From assembly GCA_023079485.1 (NCBI GenBank), contig CM041083.1, forward strand, positions 171,857,480-171,921,479: a stretch of 64,000 bases of DNA. Direction: 5' to 3'. The DNA is from Archilochus colubris. Lineage: Eukaryota > Chordata > Aves > Apodiformes > Trochilidae. Every line of letters begins with the position of its first letter. Position 1 is the first letter of the stretch. The notes under the pieces were generated by a model. It was not told where the DNA came from and ran no database searches. It saw nothing but the letters and a program-made list of their open reading frames with translations. Shown one piece after another: positions 36,491-48,939 of this stretch. Made by a program: the position numbers and the translations under genes.

Positions 36491-38160
36491 TTAAACTCAG
36501 TCACAGTGGAGATACAACAAAGACATAGGTTTAAGAACAACTTTGTTAATACATTAAAATGACTGACTGTGCACTCATATTCAGTATGGAAAGGGGAAGG
36601 TCTCTTGCCTTCAGAGGAGAAAGGTAATGGAACAATTTTTTTATCAAAACAGGGGCACAAGGCCTACCAAAAGCTGAGACAGAGCTAAAGCAGTTGATAT
36701 GTTGTGGTTTCAGTAAGAGAGTGGCTCTGGGCCCCTCCTGCCTAATGTTTGCTCCAGATGTTGTAATGCCATTGTCAGAAGTGCAATGCTGCTGATTAAA
36801 AACTGCTGAAAAGTAGGGAAAACTGGACATCCTCTTTGTTGTCTCCTTACTAAAACAATACAGGAAATGATAATAGAGGAAACTGATGACAACATATGTT
36901 TAAAGGTGCAACATTCAGCTGGCACTGATGTTCTAATCTTGGACCCCATGATTGTGCTTTTGATGCAGTGCAGGACACTGGCTATTGGGATGAAACAGCT
37001 GCTAATTACATGGCATTGATTATTTTTCTCTGTCTTTCACAGCACCAGAGTCAATTTCCCTCTTTGCTGATGCACAGAGCTTGCCAAAGTGCGTGAGCTG
37101 AAGGGGAAGAGCATGGACTTGATAAAATACTCCCCTCCATTGCTAGCAGCATCTTCAATGCTGAGGAAATAATGATACAGAAGGCATCATGTCCTACTGC
37201 CCACAGTGTCAGGTACTGCCACCAGCATCAGAGAATTTGTCTGCAAGGATGTCTGTTGCCCTGTTGCCTGATGCATTTACTCTTCTAGAGTGTATCTATA
37301 TGCAGACACCCTCCAACAGCCACCCTGCAGACACAACCAAACTGGCCTTCTGTTTGCTAGGTGATAACAACACCTCTGGTGCAGCTGAGAGTTCAAGAAC
37401 AGCTTCAAAATCTTGCTGGGAAATTGGGTAAATAGTCAAGCAGACGAGCGCTGCTGAGCTCTGCCACAGCTTCTCCTGCTGTTTTCAGGGAAGCTCAGGT
37501 TTAAGACAAATTGGCCCAAACACAGCACGAGGGAACATACTGAAATCATGTCTGCTAAGCAAGAGGAGCAGTAAACTGAAAAATTATGAATCAAAACAGC
37601 TGTGGCAGAAACCAGATCTAGGTAGGGAGCAAGGACAATAAGGGTATAGTCTAATGTCATCTAATCCTCTCTCCTTTTCTGGGGGCCTTAAAAATAGCTT
37701 GGACAAGGGAAAAGCATAAAGGTAGTAAAGCAGTGTTTTATAGTATTCTCATGGCTGCAAACCTACAATCTTGTGGAACCCTCCTCCTTGGAAATTGCCC
37801 ACCTATAGCACAGAGAGGAAACCCAATATGTAGCCACAACCATCATCTTCACCTACATATGGATGAGCATCTAGATTGAAGACCTTATTTTGTCTTTCCA
37901 TCATGAGTGATTTTCTTTCTACATCCTCCTGGTTTGTGGCTTTGCTTTTCTGTCTAAGAAAAATCTGCATTGAAGAACCAGGACGTGGTCTGAGCCCCCA
38001 GTCAAAGAGGCAACTCAAGCCAATGACAAACATCCCAATGGTCTTGGAGTGCTTGAAAGGCCATTATTGTGTATCTTTTGTGTATCCTTTCAGACAGAAG
38101 AGGGTAGAGTAAGGCTAGACATTAAAAAGAGAGACATAAGCATAAGTTGTCCATGAGAGT
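36491..38160. other. Unique sequence, no gene recognised
   Basis: About 1.7 kb between two CR1 fragments. Open frames of up to 96 codons (36370-36660, minus) partly overlap the CR1 and lack family motifs. Confidence 0.5.
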
Positions 38161-38654
38161 TGTGGAGTGCACCAAACAAGAAGGACATGGAGCTGTTGGA
38201 GCAAGGCCAGAGGAGAGCCATAAGGATGATCAGAATACTTGAGTACCTCTCCTACAAAGACAAGCTGAGAAAGCTGGGGTTCAGCCTGGAGAAGAGGAGG
38301 CTCTGAGGAGAACTTATAGTGGTTTTTCAACACCTCAGGGAGCCTACAGGAAAGCTAGAGAGGGACTTTTTACAAGGGCATGTAATTACAAGACGAGGAG
38401 GGAACAGTTCTTAGGTGAAAGAAGGTAGATTATATATTAGGAAGAAATTATTTAGTGTGAGGGTGGTGAGGCAGTGACACAGGTTACCCAGGGAAGTTAT
38501 GGATTCCCCTCCATAAAAAAGTTCAAGACTGGGCTGAATGCAGCTTTGAGCAACCTAGTCTAGTGGGAAGTGTCCTTTCCCATGGCAGGGGAGGGTAGAA
38601 AATATATGATGTTTAAATTCCCTTGCAACCCTAACCATTCTATGATTTCATGAT
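38161..38654 (+). mobile_element. CR1 LINE, ~495 bp degraded 3' fragment
   Basis: It starts at TGTGGAGTGCACCAAACAAG, in the same region of ORF2 as the copy at 36011. It continues with AAGGACATGGAGCTGTTGG and AGAAGAGGAGGCTCTGAGG, and ends with CTTTCCCATGGCAGGGG and CATTCTATGATTTCATGAT. Substitutions and small deletions break the frame. It starts within a few bases of the equivalent point in the 36011 copy. Confidence 0.9.
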
Positions 38655-40190
38655 CATTTGCCATGCTTGACTAACTGTAAAAAAGGAGTATACTCACTTC
38701 TTACCCTCCCCTGGCAGTTGTAGCATTCACAGCTCTGTAGCACTGCATAGCTTTTTTTTGTTTTTCTTTACCACTACCAAACTCCATTCAATTACTTAAA
38801 TCTTCTATAGTTATCAGATTGACTCATTTTTCTTAATACAAGAATGTCAGGGTTATTTGTGGAGACAGGAAGCAAAGGATATTTACTGTGCACTTCATGG
38901 GCTAGCAGTTGATTACTCCATCCTCTCTAGTAAGTCTGTTTTTATATATAGCAGTGGGGTTTTTTCTTCTCTCTGGCAGCACCATAAAAGATTGCCAGTT
39001 TTGTCTGACTAGCACAGCACTACTTAACATTCAGCAATTATGTTGTCACTCTTACTATTTGAGGACTCAGCAGACAAACCCAGGCAGTGGAAAATATTAG
39101 CAGTACCTGTAAGGAGGATGCTTTAGGTTGGTCACAGCAAGACCAGGTCTGCAAAGAAGGGAAAGTCCCCATCTTGTTCATTGACAGACCTGGGATTCTG
39201 GCATTCAAACTTCTACCTGCTTCAGAGCTATCTGAGCTCAAGCTTTTACTTATATATGAGCCTATGTATGGCAGAAATTTCCAATAGGAGAATCTGTACT
39301 GTGTGACACAGCCCCAGTGTGACACAATGACAAGTGTGCCAAAAGCATGTGGCTAACAATAACATCTGACACCAGTAAGTGACTGATGTCACTTTCATGG
39401 CAAGGGAAAAGCAGGAAGTTATTCATCTTGTTTATTATTTTTAAGCTCCAACAGTCTAAAAAGGATCTGGGGTTTTTGTTGTTTTTTTGTTTTTAACTGA
39501 AATAGAGGACAGTTTGTGACAGCTAGAACAGCAGGTGGCTGGCAATCGGTTTATTTTAGAGGAAGATTACTAATTCTCTCTTGTCACACATGAAAGCTAT
39601 TACAATATCAAACAAAGAGTCTAATTTTGAGAGTCTGCATTATCCTCCAAGCTCTTGAACCCTGAAATCTTCCTTCTCTATCCCATGCAAAGTTCTCTTC
39701 GCATCTCATGTGGAATTTCTGTGACATGCTTCTTAAGAGATCTTGCAACAAACTGTTCCTTTGTATAAGGGAGAGTCATCTGGCTGCAAATTCAGATGTA
39801 TAAAACATCATTAATTCTACTGAGGAAAAGTAGTAGTGGTCACAGTGTAAGCTTAGTTAGAGATAGACAAGACGAATTTGTCAAAGGCATAGTTTTATTT
39901 ATTTTGTGAAAGTGGTGGCTTTCAAACAAAGATTTGCAGAATTTGAAGGAAAGTGAAGATATGTTGAAGTTTTTTTCTCTTTGTGAGGGTAGATCATAGT
40001 GCTATTCAGATATCAGAGAGCTGAGAGCAATTCTAAAGCCTCTTTCCTCGACTTTTGAAAGGATTTTGGCAGTAAAGTTCCTCCCACAGATCCTTTTCTC
40101 ATATTTTCTTTGACAAAAAAGAAAAAATTTGGCACATGTATAAGAGCTTCTTCCACTGATGTCCACTAGAAAGACACTAAAGAGTCTGGA
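38655..40190. other. Unique sequence, no gene recognised
   Basis: About 1.5 kb, AT-rich, with a T-rich patch at 39473-39497. No coding or repeat signal is recognised. Confidence 0.5.
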
Positions 40191-40914
40191 CAGGACCTTC
40201 ATCTGGATCAAGGCAATCCCAAGCACTGATATAGGCTTGAGAGCAGAACTGAGGAAAAGGACTTGGGGATGCTGGTGGATGAGAAATTCAACATGAGCCA
40301 TCAGTGTACACTTGCAGCCCAGAAAGCCAACTGGATTCTTGGCTGCAGCAAGAGAAGTGTGGCCAGCAGGTCAGGGAGCTGATTCTCCCCCTCTGCTCTG
40401 CTCTCATGAGACCCCACCTGGAGTACTGCATCCAGTTCTGGAGCCCCTGTTACAAGAAAGACATGGATGTGCTGGAGTGTGTCCAGAGAAGGGCCATGAG
40501 GATGATCAGAGGGCTGGAGCAGCTCTGCTGTGAGGACAGACTGAGAGAGCTGGAGTTATTCAGTCTGGAGAGGAGAAGGCTCTGAGGAGACCTTTCTGTA
40601 GCCTTCCAGTATCTGAAGGGGGCTACAGGAAAGCTGGGGAGGGACTTGTTAGGGTGTCAGGTAGTGACAGGACTGGTGGGAATGGATTCAATCTAGAGGA
40701 GGGGAGATTTAGATTGGATGTTGGGAAGAAGTTCTTCACCATGAGGGCAGTGAAATACTGGCACAGGTTGCCCAGAGAGGTGGTGGAAGCCCCATCCCTG
40801 GAAGTTTTTAAGGTCAGGCTGGACAGGGCTCTGAGAAAACTGATCTAGTGGGAATCTAGATGATATTAAAGATCCTTTCCAACCCTGAAAATTCTATGAC
40901 TCTATGATTCTATA
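40191..40914 (+). mobile_element. CR1 LINE, ~720 bp 3' fragment
   Basis: Plus-strand CR1 starts near GACAGGACCTTCATCTGG, just after the position of the RT core, and continues with GGCAATCCCAAGCACTG and GAAAAGGACTTGGGGATGC. ORF2 survives as two pieces, 40304-40585 ([35 protein letters not shown]) and 40654-40848 ([20 protein letters not shown]), separated by a stop and frameshifts near 40584-40650. The 3' end reads AACCCTGAAAATTCTATGAC and then two further ATTCTAT units. The 3' UTR lacks the ~40 bases that contain CCCATGGCAGGGG in sister copies, so it has an internal deletion. Confidence 0.93.
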
Positions 40915-41536
40915 TTAGTTAGAACAGCCCATAGCTTTGCAATAGGAACTGAGTTCATTGAAGCCTTTCAAGTGAGACTACATTGGTGCCCCATTCTTCA
41001 GTCTTGCATGAAAAGTAGGATAGGAAGATCAGAAGATTTGCCTAATATTGCTTCGTTGGTTCAGAAGGAGCAACCAAGACAAAAGCTCTGGTCCCATCTA
41101 GACTGTACTATATGCCCTTGATCACTTTGCATGTAATTTAAGTCCATTTAAAAGCACTGATGGCACAGCATCTGCCCTAGAGACTCTAAAGGTCTACTCT
41201 GAGGAACAGGAAGAAAGAGAAAATAAAACTGTAGCAAGTGCCTCTTGAGCACATACAAGCTTATTTTTCAAGTAGGAAGAATTGAATGGATTTTAACCAG
41301 AAGAATGAATGGCATACTCTCTCATACATAAACTGTAAGCCAATCAACAGGAGAAGCAAAACTTCTTTGTAATTCCGTCTGAGTAGAAATGGCAGGCAAA
41401 GCTCTGCTTCAGAGGATTAATTGCTGGCACGAAAACAACTGGAAGTGGGACTCAAGCACAAGACACATCAGACACTTTTATTAACCCACACACCAAACAG
41501 CTCTGTATAAAATTATGCATCTGATGAATGCTTCAT
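40915..41536. other. Unique sequence between CR1 and LTR
   Basis: About 620 bases with no recognised feature. Confidence 0.5.
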
Positions 41537-42563
41537 TGTCTTGGGTTTGTGCAGGGGTGTTTTGGAAGGATGGCTCCTGTGAGAAGCTGCAGGAAGCTCC
41601 CCCAGTTCCAATTCCTGCCCCACCTCTGCCCAAGGCTGGGCGGATTCAGGAAGCTGGATGTGTCCTGTAACACATTCGAGAAAGGGAAAATGAAACTGTG
41701 AAAATAAAAGGACCTGCAGAGCAGTGTAGAAGATGAAGTGAGAGATAAATGCCAAACAAAAGACACTGAGAGCACAGAGGAAGAAAGAGGAGAAGATGCC
41801 TAAGCAGATGACCCCACAGTCCCCTTGTTGAGTTGGCAGCTCCCATTGCAACTCACGGAGTAGCACGGTGGAGCAGTCCCTGAAGGACCACGGTGGGGTA
41901 AACGTGGATTTGTAGCCGCTGAAGTGTCACGGCTGGGCAGACGTGGAGCTGCAGCCTGTGCAGGATGGCAGAGAGGGTCAGATGTGGGTCTGCAGCCATG
42001 TAGGAGCCCGTGCCAGAGGAGGTGACTGTTCCCGCAGCAGCCGTGACTCTGTGTGCAGCCCGGGCTGGAGCAGTCTGTGCCTGAGGGACTGCACCTGTGG
42101 GAGGGACTCATGGCGGAGGGGTTCCTGAGGGACTCTCTGCCATGAGAGGGACCCCGCGTTGGAGCAGGGGAGGAATGTGAGGAGTCCTCCCCCTGAGGAG
42201 GAAGGAGCGGCAGAAACACCGTGTGCGGAACTGACCCTAAACCCCCCCTGCCCCTCCCCTGTGCCCTGATGGGGAGGTGGCAGCGAAGCAACCCGGGACT
42301 GGGGAGAGGAGAGGGGTGGCGAGGGGGGAGGTATTAAGATCAGCCCATATTTTCTCTTTCTCCTGGTAGATTAAATGAGTTTTTCCTTTCCAAATTGAGT
42401 CTGTCTCGTTTTGCCCATTACCACAATTGCGGAATGCAAACTCCCCCATCCTTGTCTTAATTAAGGAGCCTTGGGGTGGATTTTCTCCTCCCTGTCCCAC
42501 AGTCGGAGTGAGGGGTGAGTGAGAAGGGGCCTGATTGGTACCAGCTGGGCCTAAACAGTGACA
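41537..42563 (+). mobile_element. Solo LTR, avian ERVL-type, ~1.03 kb
   Basis: The element starts TGTCTTGGGTTTGTGC and ends CTAAACAGTGACA, giving the TG...CA ends of a retroviral LTR. The order of blocks matches avian ERVL-type LTRs as I remember them. First comes AAGGATGGCTCCTGTGAGAAG, then a GC-rich variable part with GGAGCAGTC and GGGACTGCACC units, then a TATA-like GTATTAAGA near 42331. A poly-A-signal-like ATTAAATG follows near 42371, with GTCTGTCTCGTTTTGCCC and a U5 containing GAGCCTTGGGGTGGATTTTC. No primer binding site or internal viral gene follows, so it is a solo LTR left by LTR-LTR recombination. The five bases on each side (TTCAT and TTTGG) do not match, so no target-site duplication is evident. 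The minus-strand 163-codon frame across it is antisense and spurious. Confidence 0.85.
41855..42190 (+). repeat. GC- and CpG-rich degenerate repeats within the LTR
   Basis: Imperfect units of about 40-50 bases share GGAGCAG, then a GAGGGACT or GAAGGACC word, then GTGGGAGGGACTC-like ends. CpG dinucleotides are far more frequent than in the flanks. Such variable unit numbers are a known habit of avian ERVL LTRs. Confidence 0.65.
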
Positions 42564-45330
42564 TTTGGGCTACAGACCTTGATAAGTAATTTACAGAATG
42601 CGGAATGTTAGAACATAACAAACATTCAGCAGGACTCTGCTTGACTTGCTGCCTTACTGAATTATTTTGGTGTCCAGCAGCACACACATGGAGCTCTTAA
42701 GAGTGAAATGGCACCTGAAGGATATTACCTGTTTCAGGAAATTTTATATACACAGAGACATATCATTCATAATATCTTTAAAAAAAAATAGGGGGACGTA
42801 GAACAATGACTTATTAACAGAAATCAAACAATAACCTCAGCTCTGGGAAAAAATGTTTCTGAAAATTAATAGTGTGATGCTTGAAATAAGACTGGGACAA
42901 TAGAAGAATCAGGAGTGCTTACAAGTTCAAGAGAAGATTAGCCCTGTTCTTGTGGCTTAAAAGTATCACCTGTGTGCCATAAAGATCCATCATCAGAGCA
43001 CAATGAAAAAGTATTTCTAAGATGAAGTGATTTCAAAAGAGAAAGCAACATCCTTTAAGCCTGAAAGTGGTTACTTTTAGAAAAATAACTGCTCTAACAC
43101 TCATATCTTCAGCTTGAAGGTAGTGGTTACCTAAATATAAATAATGAGAACTAAGACAAGACAGGTCAAGTATTTGCCCTTCTGCTTCACTCTCCATTGC
43201 CAAGGTTTGTCTCAGTGCAGCAGGATTTCAGAGCTGTAAGTGGTACATGATTGTGCCTTTGGTGCTTCAGATTATGGAATAAGTAAAGTATAAAATGGTA
43301 ACCTAGCCTGGAAGCCTACTATTGCTGTGAAAGCATCTCACATTTCCATGTTCTTTTAAGTATGATAACAGCACCAGGCTTCAGAATGAAAAAGAACACT
43401 ATACAGCATTTAAACAGTTGATCTAACATAATTATATATAAGTTGTAACAATTATATAAAAACTGTGAAATAGAGGCAAAGCACTCAAGCATCTCAAACA
43501 AATGAAAATGCCAGAAGCTAAACCTTCATTATAGACTGATGCCCTGGTAAATTACATGGCCAGAACACAGACAAGCTCATCATTGGTAGTCTAATTCCAG
43601 CCTACCTCTGTGGAGAGATGAGATGTACTCCTCTCAAGCCCATACTCAGAAAGCAGGTAGAAAAAAACAATGGAAATGAAAAGCTTCATAGGGATCTTAC
43701 TGATACTGCAGCAGAAATTGATTGAAGACGTTATGAGGAATGTCACATTTCTCTGATTGTCTCATCAGAGAGACTGTAACTCTGATAAGTGTATTAAGAA
43801 ATGTCATGGATAGATTGAGAAGGCTTAAATGAGGACACTCGCTGACCCATTAGCTCTGGGAAGCTGCTTATTCTCATAAATGCATTCTTTCAAGATGTAA
43901 GCACAAAGCAGGACAAGTTGCTCAGCAGGAATACAGATGGTGGAGAGGCTGGACTGTCACTTTGGGTGCAGGAAGCACTGCTGGAGTGCATCTGTACCAC
44001 ACAAAGGTCCAGAAGAGAGAGATCTGTTCACTATAACCTGCACTGTGAGACACCAAATTCAAGCTGGTAAGCTCTGCTGTAGGATGGGATCAGACTAATA
44101 GAGTAGGACTGAGGTAAGATTCTTATCTGCTTTTCAGGACAGGAGCAACACTGCTGTACTGTAACCGAACGTGCACAATCAAAACTTTCTTGGGGTGTGC
44201 CATACATACCAAAGAGCTCTTTTCCTGCTCAGATTCCTTCTGTGGGCACAGAGCAAATCTTTTAGCTTCAATTTTCACACATAGGTGGAATGGGGAGATT
44301 AGACCTACCCAGCTTTCCAGGATATAGTGGTACTGATAGGCTTGCTTATGGCAGCTTTACCAGCAGACCAAGCAGGGTTATCACAAAGGAACTCCTCTCC
44401 CTTCACCTCAGGCAAATAACAAATTGCTCTCAGACAGTTTCTACTTTCTCTGTGGCCTCTTTGGCAGCAGAACAATCTGTGTTGTGCTGCAATTTGGTGG
44501 CAAATCACTTTAAAATCATTGAGATAAATTCCTTGAATGACAGCCGCAGGCTTGCATGGTTCTCTATGTGCTAAATTGCTGAGATTAATACCTGTGGTAT
44601 CAGAAAAAGTAACTGAAATAAGTGCCCTTTTGATAATTCCTTAGGAATGTGGTCCAAAGCCCATAAAACAATTGCTTTAGCAAATGTCTATCTAGTAAGG
44701 GAGAGAGAGGAGCTGGGTTTATGTCCATGGCTATTGAAAGGACCAGTCAGCCCCAAATGCTGAGGTATCCAAACACCCTGTTATCCCTGTAGAAGCTAGG
44801 AGCACATCTTTTATAGCAAGGAGTAGTACCCTGCCATCCATTCCTTATCCATCTGAGGATAATTATCCTGTCCCTTAGCTGAATGTGTACGGAGTTGTCA
44901 CACAAGAAAAGGACCTGTTCAGATTTTTTCCCTTTGATTCAGTGTGAGGGGAGGTTTGTGCAGGCACACCCACTGCAGCATTTCCCCTTGGCTGGTAGCA
45001 GGCAGACAGTTATGAAGAGATGCTCTGCCAGCTGATTCAGAAGCTATTGCAGAACAGAAGCCTTAGACCAGCTTTGAGATTGGGACAGGAAGAATTTGTC
45101 TCTGTTAGGCTGTGAAGAAGTAGAAGAAATATTGACACCTCAGAGTTACTCTGATTAAAACCTATTCCCAGACAGAAGCAGGGGACTCCTGCCACAGGCC
45201 CAGGGAGCAGGATGGTCTCATAGCTCTGGGCTTCAGCAACCTGGGCCACTGGCCTCAAAGGCAAAGGAGAGCAGAGCTGTCTGGATGGCTTTGCATGGCA
45301 TGAGCCTGGATCCAGCAGGACTGCTAGCAT

Positions 45331-45358
45331 CAGTGCTAGCAAATCAGTGCTAGCAAAT
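45331..45358. repeat. Exact 14-bp tandem duplication
   Basis: CAGTGCTAGCAAAT is present twice, head to tail, with no mismatch. Confidence 0.9.
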
Positions 45359-45400
45359 GCTTCTGTCTTCCTACACTTCTGCACTGTGCTTCCATGCACT

Positions 45401-45496
45401 CTGAAGTCCAAACTGTGCTCAGACACAGCTCTGAGTTAATGGTTTAGCTCTGAGCTCCAAACCCGCTCAGATATGGCTGTGGGTTAATGATTTAGG
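45401..45496. repeat. Imperfect ~48-bp tandem duplication
   Basis: The first unit, CTGAAGTCCAAACTGTGCTC followed by TGAGTTAATGGTTTAG, recurs as CTGAGCTCCAAACCCGCTC followed by TGGGTTAATGATTTAG. The two units differ at several positions, so the duplication is older than the neighbouring 14-bp one. Confidence 0.75.
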
Positions 45497-46900
45497 TATC
45501 TAGTGCTCAAAAGTAAATGCATGTTTATAATATAGAGGCCTTACTTCTCAAAGCTGATGGTATTCTTGATTGATGGCATTCAATGATGATACTCATTGAC
45601 TTGATCTGATGGTATTTAAATTTGAGGTGTTTTTCTTGTACAATCTTTGACATAATCAGTCTTCAAAGCACACACCAAGCATCAGGTCAGCTCAGTGATC
45701 AGGGTATCAGCGCCCACCACAGCATTTGGGGCATACTCAAGGGAGAGAGTGTCTCCTCGTGGGGCTGATGTAAAGTTGTGATACACTGTGCAGAAAGGTC
45801 TGTCTGCATAGAGCTGTGGTTTGTGAGAACACAGCCTGTGTGGAGATGAAAAGGTCAAAAAAGAGGAAGGCAGGTGTAAGCACTAGAGGCTCAATCTCTA
45901 AATTCCACAAGATGACAAATGCCCAAGTGCTATCCAGCACTGAAATCATATCATTAGCACAGCATCTGTCACAGAGGAGCATGGCATCTTCATCATGACT
46001 GGGGAAGAAACAAGGGCTTTCATAGAAAGGTGTTGTACTAAATCAGGCACATGAGGAATGCCATTTCAAAGGGTTGTGGTTGAAATCAGACTTGTGCTAG
46101 AGCATTTTACTGGATTTAGGCACCAGGCAGACTGGCTGGGCAGAAAGAGCCTGACACAGGCAAGTTCGGGGGGATTTTTGGCTGTTATTTTTCCTAGAGA
46201 ATTATGTCTTCTTTTAAGTGATGAAGAAATGGTGATTGTTTTCTGATATGCAAGGATTGATCCAGACAGCCCTCAAAAACCTAAAAAAAAAAACCTGGAA
46301 TTTTCCTGTAAATTCAGTGGGCTTTATTTCGTGTCTTTACTTTAAATTTGGATTGACGTTTTTTAGGCAGTGACTGTCAAACAACAGAGAACCCTGCTAC
46401 TGTGGTTAATATACTATCTTTTTTTTTCTTTTTTTTCAGCTACACACAAAACAGAAGCTTTTCAGATGGAGTTAATTCTGCACTAAAAATCATTAATTCT
46501 TTTTATGTGCCTCCAGAAATTATGAGATAAGTTTTCATTTCCATAAAACACTCTCACTTCAGAAGCACAGGAATGTGTGCCAACTCTGTGTCTTTTCAAT
46601 AATGAAATCACCATGTTTGGTATGAAAACATAGATTACAGCAGTTTAATTAAGACAGCTCTGGAAAAGTGAACAAATATCAGAGCAAGTGTTCATCATTA
46701 AATGAAAGAAAAAATGCTCTATTTTGTTCAGCTAGTTTATATATTTGGCAAGGGAAGACATGTCCTGTACAAAGACAGCTTTCTTCCTGCTATTCCTAGA
46801 GTGGAGCTGTATTTAAGCTGCTGGCAAGATGGGATTTAATCACAATATTGAGCTAGTCAAGTGTAGTTTGGAGTAGGAGACAGTGTATATGGTACCTCAT

Positions 46901-47343
46901 AGAAGGGCCACAAGGATGGAGGGCTGGAGCAGCTCTGCTGTGAGGACAGACTGAGGGAGTTGGGGTTATTCAGTCTGGAGAGGAGAAGGCTCTGAGGAGA
47001 CCTTATTGTAGCCTTCCAGTACCTGAAGGGGGCTACAGGAAAGCTGGGGAGGGACTTCTGAGATTGTCAGGTAGTGATAGGACTGGGGGAATGGATTCAA
47101 ACTAGAGGAGGGGAGATTTAGGTTAGATGTTGGGAAGAAGTTCTTCACCGTGAGGGTGGTGAGACACTGGCACAGGTTGCCCAGAGAGGTGGTGGAAGCC
47201 CCATCCCTGGAAGTTTTTAAGGCCAGGCTGGGCAGGGCTCTGAGCAACCTGATCTAGTGGGAGGTGTCCCTGCCCATGGCAGGGGGGTTGGAACTAGATG
47301 ATATTAAAGGTCCCTTCCAACCCTGAAAATACTATGATTCTAG
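46901..47343 (+). mobile_element. CR1 LINE, ~440 bp 3' fragment
   Basis: Plus-strand CR1 starts AGAAGGGCCACAAGGATGG, has a 7-base deletion at once (TGATCAG missing), and then follows the sequence of the 40191 copy closely (GGAGCAGCTCTGCTGTGAGG, AGTCTGGAGAGGAGAAGGC). The 3' UTR has TGCCCATGGCAGGGGGG and ends CCCTGAAAATACTATGATTC. A frame of ~93 codons remains only on the opposite strand, which is a shadow. Confidence 0.93.
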
Positions 47344-48939
47344 TTAGAAATGACCCCTCTTTCTTCTCTGTCTGCAGATCCAATGTTAAAGAGTCTGCCT
47401 GTCACTTGTTTTCCAGCACAGATAAGGAAACCAAGTTGCTTGTATAGGAAAAGATATTAATGTTATAATTCAAGCTGTGAAATTCAGATTTCTTATACTA
47501 GGGAGAACTTCAAGGCACTGGCATTTTGTTTCATCCTATGTCAAAAAAGAAAAAAAAAAAAAAAATCTTCACTTTGACTGTTCTGACATATTTTGTTTCA
47601 TCTGTCTCTGAAAAACATGAGTGTGATAATAAAGTCAAACTGAAATGTTGCAGCCTTTTATCTAACAAATATTTTGATACTTTTCCACAAATACTTTGAC
47701 ACAGTCACATTACTCAACCATGAATTTATTTCCTTTCTTTCAAATAGCATTTGCTGACAGGGAGCTGTTATACTTACAGTTGCTGACAAAGTCTGATTAG
47801 AAACTAACTGATCTGTTACTGGTGAATGAACATTACTGGTGAATGAGCATTTCTCCACCAGTGACACATGGTCAGACCCCAAAATACTTGAATCTCACCT
47901 AGACCTAGAGGAAATGTTGTAATACAGGGATGGTTCCACACACAGATTAGGCTCTTCTTGGACCAACCTGTCCCTGCAGAGTTCTCCAGGAGGAACAAAT
48001 ATTCACACCATCATCTTCTCTAACAATGACATCTTTGACTGCCTACCTTCTCCTAATGTACCTGTGAAAGGAGAAATAAAGGAAAGGGGGGAAAAGCATA
48101 TTTAATTATCTCCCTCAAGTGTCTGAAAAATCTTTTACTTAATCTTCTTCAATTTTCTTACTGCTTCAGCAAAGTCTTTCAAAGGCCCATATTCCAAAAA
48201 GCATATTGACTGCAGCCCTCTCCTCCCCAGTCTGCCATTGATCTTGTTTTCTCCTCTGTTTGTTTGCTTGGATGTAGATGCATTACCTTACACTTTAAGG
48301 ACCTCAGGGTACACAGCTATTCTCTGTCACAGCCCATTTACCACTGATCTTTGTGGCCATCAGCAGTGCTACCTAAATTACAAAGAAGACAGTGATAGCA
48401 AATTCAATCGAAGAGAAAAGGAGCCCCCAGATGTCCAGAGAATCAACAGCAACAAAGGAAGAGTGAGGAAGAAAGCAGGGGCTAAGGATAGAAAGCAGTG
48501 AAAAATTCCCTAATCCTGGCTTGCTGGGTGGGATATTGGTTACTTGGGGTAAGCTGGGACACTTGGATCCAGGCAAGGCAAGGAAATAAGAAGGACTGTT
48601 GTACAGATGGATCCTTCACCAAGGGAAAAATAGTGGCTTCAAGCTTTCTACCTTATTGCTTCAAGCATTCATCCTTATTCACCCCTCCTAACAGAAGCAC
48701 TCAGTGGAGGTGGCCAGGCTGGGAACACAACCTGCAAAGGCTGCCTTAGCAGAGGGAAGGAGACACCCTCCAGTAGGGCACTCCAAGCTGGAAGGAATGA
48801 ACTGGACCCATCCTGGAAGCGTTCACCTCCCACAACACAGGCACCAAATCACTGAAATATCATCCACAACTGAAGGATAAAAGCAAGAAACTTTGAGAAA
48901 GGGGGACTTTCTCTTGGCATGTCTCTGGCAGAAGCTAGC
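47344..48939. other. Unique sequence upstream of the long CR1
   Basis: It contains an A-run at 47547-47566 and a 17-bp tandem duplication at 47816-47849. No gene is recognised. The last few hundred bases could include very diverged 5' CR1 sequence that I cannot align by eye. Confidence 0.45.
47816..47849. repeat. 17-bp tandem duplication
   Basis: TTACTGGTGAATGAACA is followed directly by TTACTGGTGAATGAGCA, with one mismatch. Confidence 0.9.

Larger units (their letters stand above)
42564..46900. other. Unique sequence, no gene recognised
   Basis: About 4.3 kb without a dispersed repeat. It contains two short local duplications (45331-45358 and 45401-45496) and T- or A-runs at 46283-46294 and 46420-46436. 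Open frames up to 129 codons (45037-45426, minus) have no known motif. Confidence 0.5.

Noticed and set aside
41800..42291. A 163-codon minus-strand frame, Ser/Pro/His rich
   Set aside because: It is antisense to the GC-rich part of the solo LTR. Composition alone explains the lack of stops.
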